The position numbers and the translations under genes are program-made. The notes beneath the pieces are model-generated. The model did no database searches and was not told the DNA's origin. It was given only the letters and a program-made list of their open reading frames with translations. DNA of 38,136 nt from Clostridia bacterium (GTDB lineage Bacteria > Bacillota > Clostridia > Oscillospirales > Acutalibacteraceae): NCBI GenBank assembly GCA_017423825.1, contig JAFPCP010000020.1:1-38136 (forward strand), given 5' to 3'. Below are positions 34,942 to 38,136 of this stretch, one piece after another; positions within the stretch are counted from its first letter, which is position 1, and each line of letters starts with the position of its first letter.

Positions 34942-35579
34942 ACAGAGGGGATTTGGTAGGTGAGTTGTGTCCAGACAGGTGTTTGGATAGCCTTTTCGCT
35001 GCACAAGGTTATGCACACAGTCTCTTCGCCCAGCGTGCGGGTTTCGCTGTGCCAATAACAATGGTTTGCCCGGTCGTATCCCTGTGCCGGCCCCGGCACC
35101 GAGAAACTGCTGAGTGGCAGTACCAATCCAAACCCGGTGTATTTGACGTATGCCTCTTTGGCGGTCCATAAAGGTGTGAATCGCTCGTCAGGTGCCGCTT
35201 GGAGCCAGGCTTGTTCGTCCGCGGTGAAACAGCGCGCGGCTACGGCGGGACGGTTTTTTTGTTGTAATTGAGCGTCCAGTCCCAGTTCGCAGGTGTCTAC
35301 CGCACAAAACACCCAGCGTCCGGTATGGGACAAACTGAAATATCGCCCGCTGTTATCCGCAAGATAGGGCTTGCCGCGTGAGTCATGGGTTAGGGCAGGG
35401 GGGTATGCGTCACCGAACAGGTGCGTGAGCATCCATCCGGCGGCGGCGCATTGTGCTTGCTTTTGCGTGTCGCGCAGACCTTGTATTTTCAGCATTCGCT
35501 GCGTGCCAATAGCGGCAGCTGCTATATCTCGGTTTTCTGCATTTTCAAAGGGTGAGCAGTCCATCACATACAGGCGCAT
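34926..35579 (-). CDS. Sfp-type 4'-phosphopantetheinyl transferase
   Basis: The 217-residue protein transfers the phosphopantetheine arm of CoA to a serine on a carrier protein. Family signatures are FSLSHTGRWV (residues ~81-90), ELGLDAQ with the Mg-binding Asp102, and LWTAKEAYVKYTG with Glu142 and the Lys pair. The usual second acidic residue of the GxDxE motif is Gln104 here, as in some other Sfp-type enzymes. No polyketide or non-ribosomal peptide genes are near, so it may serve fatty acid or other carrier proteins. AAAGGAG lies before ATG 35579; the longer upstream frame crosses the promoter. Confidence 0.92.
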   Translation of the reverse strand: MRLYVMDCSPFENAENRDIAAAAIGTQRMLKIQGLRDTQKQAQCAAAGWMLTHLFGDAYPPALTHDSRGKPYLADNSGRYFSLSHTGRWVFCAVDTCELGLDAQLQQKNRPAVAARCFTADEQAWLQAAPDERFTPLWTAKEAYVKYTGFGLVLPLSSFSVPGPAQGYDRANHCYWHSETRTLGEETVCITLCSEKAIQTPVWTQLTYQIPSVGNRS

Positions 35580-35614
35580 GGTGCATCTCCTTTTGTAATT
35601 TTTTCTTATTGGAA

Positions 35615-35644
35615 ATGATACCATACAGCAGGGCGCCTTGTCAA
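35615..35644 (-). promoter_or_regulatory. Promoter of the phosphopantetheinyl transferase gene
   Basis: On the minus strand a perfect TTGACA (35644-35639) and TATCAT (35620-35615) are spaced by 18 bases, with an extended -10 TGG. Confidence 0.8.
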
Positions 35645-35674
35645 TCTGAGCAAGGGTAAAACCCCGTCTTTTGG

Positions 35675-35704
35675 TTGACATGCACACGGCCGTTGAGGTA
35701 TAAT
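35675..35704 (+). promoter_or_regulatory. Promoter of tex
   Basis: Perfect TTGACA (35675-35680) and TATAAT (35699-35704) are spaced by 18 bases. It diverges from the phosphopantetheinyl transferase promoter 30 bases away. Confidence 0.88.
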
Positions 35705-35741
35705 AAGAGGGATAAATTTGATGCAACAAGGGGTTTGTTTC

Positions 35742-37883
35742 ATGGATATTCAACAGACATTGATGCAGGAATTTCACCTGCGTGCGTCCCAAGTGGAGAA
35801 CGTGACCGCTTTACTGGATGACGGAAACACCATTCCGTTTATTGCCCGCTATCGGAAAGAGCAAACCGGTTCGTTAGATGACCAGGTTTTGCGTGAATTG
35901 GCGGAGCGGTTGACCTATTTGCGCAATCTCAATGAGCAACGCGATAAATACCGTGCGGTCATTGAAGAACAGGGTGCGCTGACGGAGGAACTGGCGGCGG
36001 CGCTGGATGCCGCTGTGACGCTGACGGAATTGGAGGATTTATATCGTCCGTATCGTCCCAAACGGCGCACACGGGCAACCGTTGCGAAAGAACGGGGCTT
36101 ACAACCGCTTGCGGATGCGTTGTATGCACAAACGCCGGCGGATGCAGATCCGTTGCAACTGGCGGCGGCGTATATCACTGAAGAGCTGCCGACGGTAGAA
36201 GATGCCTTGGCGGGCGCGCGGGATATCATCGCCGAATACATTGCTGACGACCCTGCGGTGCGTAAGCGCTTGCGCGTGGTGTGTATGGCGAATGGATTTT
36301 TGACATCCAAAGCGGCCACCGAAGAGGATAGCGTGTATGCGAACTATTATGATTTTCGTGAGCCGCTCAGCAAAGTGCCGGGCCATCGTGTGTTGGCTAT
36401 CAACCGAGGCGAGCGGGAAGAGTTTTTGAAGGTGCACGTGGAGTTTGACGTGGCACATGCGTTGCGCATCGTGTGTTCTGAGCATGTAAAGGGGGACACC
36501 TTGCTAGCCCAACAAGTGCAGTTGGCGGCCGAGGACGCGTATACGAGGCTGATTTTCCTCTCTCTTGAACGGGAGATGCGCAATGTTTTATCCGAATCGG
36601 CCAGTGAAGCGGCGATCAAAGTATTTTCTGTGAATTTGCGGCAGCTGCTTATGCAACCGCCGGTCAAGGGACGGGTAACCTTGGGTCTGGACCCCGGGTA
36701 TCAGCACGGATGTAAGACCGCGGTTATTAATCCGACCGGAAAGGTGCTGGATACCGGCATCGTATACCCGGTGCCGCAGTTCAAGCGCATGGATGAGGCC
36801 AAACGGATTATCACCGGGTTTATTCGTCGGTATGGCGTAGAGGTGATCGCTATCGGCAACGGCACAGCCTCGCATGAAACCGAGGTGTTTGTGGCGGATT
36901 TGTTGCGTGAGTTAGGGGATAGCAAGGTGGCGTATATGGTGGTTAGCGAGGCGGGTGCCTCGGTATATTCCGCCTCTAAATTAGCCGCACAAGAATTCCC
37001 CGATTATGATGTGAATTTGCGCTCGGCGGTGTCGATTGCGCGCCGTTTGCAAGACCCGTTGGCAGAGCTGGTGAAAATTGACCCGAAAGCCATTGGCGTC
37101 GGGCAGTATCAGCATGATTTGCCGCAGGCGCAGTTGTCGCAGGCATTGAATGGCGTTGTGGAGGCGTGCGTGAATAGCGTGGGTGTGGATTTGAACACCG
37201 CCTCGGCGCCCTTGCTGGAACAGGTGGCGGGCATCAACTCGACGGTTGCCAAGAATATCGTGGCCTATCGTGAAGAGAATGGGGCGTTCGCCTCGCGTGC
37301 AGCGCTCAAAAAGGTGCCGAAACTCGGTGCAAAAACCTTTGAACAGTGCGCGGGTTTCTTGCACGTGCCGGAGAGTAAGAATTTGCTGGATCATACAGCG
37401 GTTCACCCCGAAAGTTATGATGCCGCGAAGGGTTTGTTGGATTTGTGTGGTCTGACCGTGAAAAACCTTACCGGATTGCAGGAGAAGGTGGATGCCTTCG
37501 GCATTTCCGCGTTGGCGGAAAAACTGGCAGTCGGTGAACCAACACTGTTGGATATTGTTGCGGAATTACAGAATCCCGGTCGGGATCCGCGAGATGAATT
37601 GCCGCCGCCGTTGTTGCGCACGGATATTTTAGGCATAGAATCTTTGCGTCCGGGCATGGAGCTGACCGGCACGGTGCGCAACGTGGTGGATTTCGGCGCT
37701 TTTGTGGATATCGGCGTTCACCAAGACGGGCTGGTACACATTTCTCAGATCACCGACCGCTACATCAAGCACCCCGGCGAGGTTTTGAAGGTGGGGGATA
37801 TTGTGAAGGTTTGGGTGCTGACGGTGGACGTGCAGAAAAAACGCATCGGCCTGACCATGAAACTGCCTAAAAAGCAGGCGTAA
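35742..37883 (+). CDS. tex: Tex-family S1 RNA-binding protein (YhgF-like)
   Basis: The 713-residue protein is full length for Tex, a conserved nucleic-acid-binding factor related to eukaryotic Spt6. Order seen: N-terminal helical domain with IPFIARYRKEQTG (residues ~31-43) and LEDLYRPYRPKRRTRA; a YqgF/RNase H-like domain with LGLDPGYQHGCKTAV; helix-hairpin-helix repeats (LLEQVAGINSTVAKNIVAYR, LKKVPKLGAKTFEQCAGFL); and a C-terminal S1 domain (GTVRNVVDFGAFVDIG, DGLVHISQ). AAGGGG lies eight bases before ATG 35742; upstream in-frame starts lack a ribosome site. No strong terminator separates it from the following tRNA promoter. Confidence 0.96.
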   Translation: MDIQQTLMQEFHLRASQVENVTALLDDGNTIPFIARYRKEQTGSLDDQVLRELAERLTYLRNLNEQRDKYRAVIEEQGALTEELAAALDAAVTLTELEDLYRPYRPKRRTRATVAKERGLQPLADALYAQTPADADPLQLAAAYITEELPTVEDALAGARDIIAEYIADDPAVRKRLRVVCMANGFLTSKAATEEDSVYANYYDFREPLSKVPGHRVLAINRGEREEFLKVHVEFDVAHALRIVCSEHVKGDTLLAQQVQLAAEDAYTRLIFLSLEREMRNVLSESASEAAIKVFSVNLRQLLMQPPVKGRVTLGLDPGYQHGCKTAVINPTGKVLDTGIVYPVPQFKRMDEAKRIITGFIRRYGVEVIAIGNGTASHETEVFVADLLRELGDSKVAYMVVSEAGASVYSASKLAAQEFPDYDVNLRSAVSIARRLQDPLAELVKIDPKAIGVGQYQHDLPQAQLSQALNGVVEACVNSVGVDLNTASAPLLEQVAGINSTVAKNIVAYREENGAFASRAALKKVPKLGAKTFEQCAGFLHVPESKNLLDHTAVHPESYDAAKGLLDLCGLTVKNLTGLQEKVDAFGISALAEKLAVGEPTLLDIVAELQNPGRDPRDELPPPLLRTDILGIESLRPGMELTGTVRNVVDFGAFVDIGVHQDGLVHISQITDRYIKHPGEVLKVGDIVKVWVLTVDVQKKRIGLTMKLPKKQA

Positions 37884-37898
37884 ATTGATGATTTTTCC

Positions 37899-37927
37899 TT
37901 GACAAGCGAGTGAAAAAATGGTATGGT
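37899..37927 (+). promoter_or_regulatory. Promoter of tRNA-Leu(TAA)
   Basis: Perfect TTGACA (37899-37904) and TATGGT (37922-37927) are spaced by 17 bases, about 28 bases before the mature tRNA. A GGGGC/GCCCC stem (37930-37934/37945-37949) lies in the leader. Confidence 0.8.
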
Positions 37928-37954
37928 ATGGGGCAGGGCGACAGGCCCCGTTAT

Positions 37955-38041
37955 GCCGCTGTGGTGGAATAGGCAGACACAAGGGACTTAAAATCCCTCG
38001 GGGGCGACTCCGTACCGGTTCAAGTCCGGTCAGCGGCACCA
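37955..38041 (+). tRNA. tRNA-Leu, anticodon TAA
   Basis: The 87-base gene has acceptor GCCGCTG pairing with CAGCGGC, a class II long variable arm, the T loop TTCAAGT and encoded ACCA. The anticodon stem AGGGA/TCCCT encloses CTTAAAA, so the anticodon is TAA, reading UUA. Confidence 0.97.
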
Positions 38042-38084
38042 AAAAAGAAGTAACTTTTGTCTACCAAAAGTTACTTCTTTTTTT
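38042..38084 (+). terminator. Rho-independent terminator of tRNA-Leu(TAA)
   Basis: GAAGTAACTTTTG (38047-38059) pairs perfectly with 38065-38077 around TCTAC, preceded by A-rich bases and followed by seven T. Confidence 0.94.
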
Positions 38085-38086
38085 AT

Positions 38087-38136
38087 CCAAGCCGCAGGCT
38101 TGGCATATCATCACGACGCAGTCGTGTATATCATCA
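38087..38136 (+). repeat. Two hairpin-plus-spacer repeat modules, array cut by window edge
   Basis: CCAAGCC-GCA-GGCTTGG (38087-38103) is followed by CATATCATCA (38104-38113). CACGAC-GCA-GTCGTG (38112-38126) is then followed by TATATCATCA (38127-38136). Each unit is a palindrome of changing sequence with a constant GCA loop, then a ten-base spacer ending ATATCATCA; the spacers recur at 23 bases. The array probably continues beyond the window. Confidence 0.6.

Overview
The window looks like chromosomal DNA of an anaerobic Clostridia-type Bacillota (Firmicutes), plausibly an Oscillospiraceae/Ruminococcaceae-like gut organism. This rests on gene content rather than a database match. Seen in the sequence: a perfect CIRCE operator before groESL, a single-chain pyruvate:ferredoxin oxidoreductase with three cluster-binding cysteine sets, an oxygen-independent HemZ-type radical SAM protein, an mreBCD-mrdA-minD-mgsA cell-shape block, a recJ-relA-dtd-hydrolase-hemZ block next to hisS-aspS, strong AAGGAG-type ribosome sites, near-consensus sigma-A promoters and many U-tailed hairpins. 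No insertion sequence, transposase, integrase, phage gene, CRISPR array or rRNA was found.

Layout, left to right. 1-306: tail of a diacylglycerol-kinase-like lipid kinase. 333-2444: CIRCE-controlled groES-groEL and its terminator. 2585-8366: an accessory cluster with a leftward AraC-type regulator diverging from a rightward five-gene operon (TIM barrel, TIM barrel, Gfo/Idh/MocA dehydrogenase, a paralogous dehydrogenase, TIM barrel). 8466-8964: a 42-residue hydrophobic mini-ORF between hairpins, and tRNA-Leu(CAG), both leftward. 9013-10364: a leftward CAP-domain lipoprotein diverging from a HAD phosphatase. 10411-14138: nifJ/por as a single-gene unit. 14252-15819: dus-maf. 15852-20529: mreB, mreC, mreD and mrdA (PBP2). 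20560-21864: minD-mgsA. 21905-25100: hisS-aspS. 25145-32086: recJ-relA-dtd-MBL hydrolase-hemZ, with overlapping or near-abutting genes. 32090-32568: a coiled-coil/zinc-ribbon protein. 32567-34863: a leftward flippase-TtcA-like pair. 34916-35644: a leftward Sfp-type phosphopantetheinyl transferase. 35675-37883: tex. 37899-38084: tRNA-Leu(TAA). 38087-38136: two short hairpin-plus-spacer modules cut by the window edge.

Most genes are housekeeping: protein folding, pyruvate oxidation, tRNA charging, modification and proofreading, stringent response, repair, envelope growth and haem-related chemistry. The accessory part is the AraC-controlled cluster. Two NAD(P)-dependent sugar/inositol dehydrogenases plus three metal-dependent TIM-barrel isomerase/epimerase-like enzymes suggest a keto-sugar pathway (oxidise, isomerise or eliminate, reduce) acting on a carbohydrate, inositol or glycoside. 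There is no transporter, kinase or glycosidase in the cluster, so the substrate cannot be named.

Points worth a second look are the substrate and leader RNA of that cluster, the 42-residue membrane mini-ORF beside tRNA-Leu, a methylglyoxal synthase with Gly where the family's active-site His is expected, a MinD with no MinC or MinE beside it, and the repeat modules at the right edge. I found no clear defence system or new multi-gene machine.
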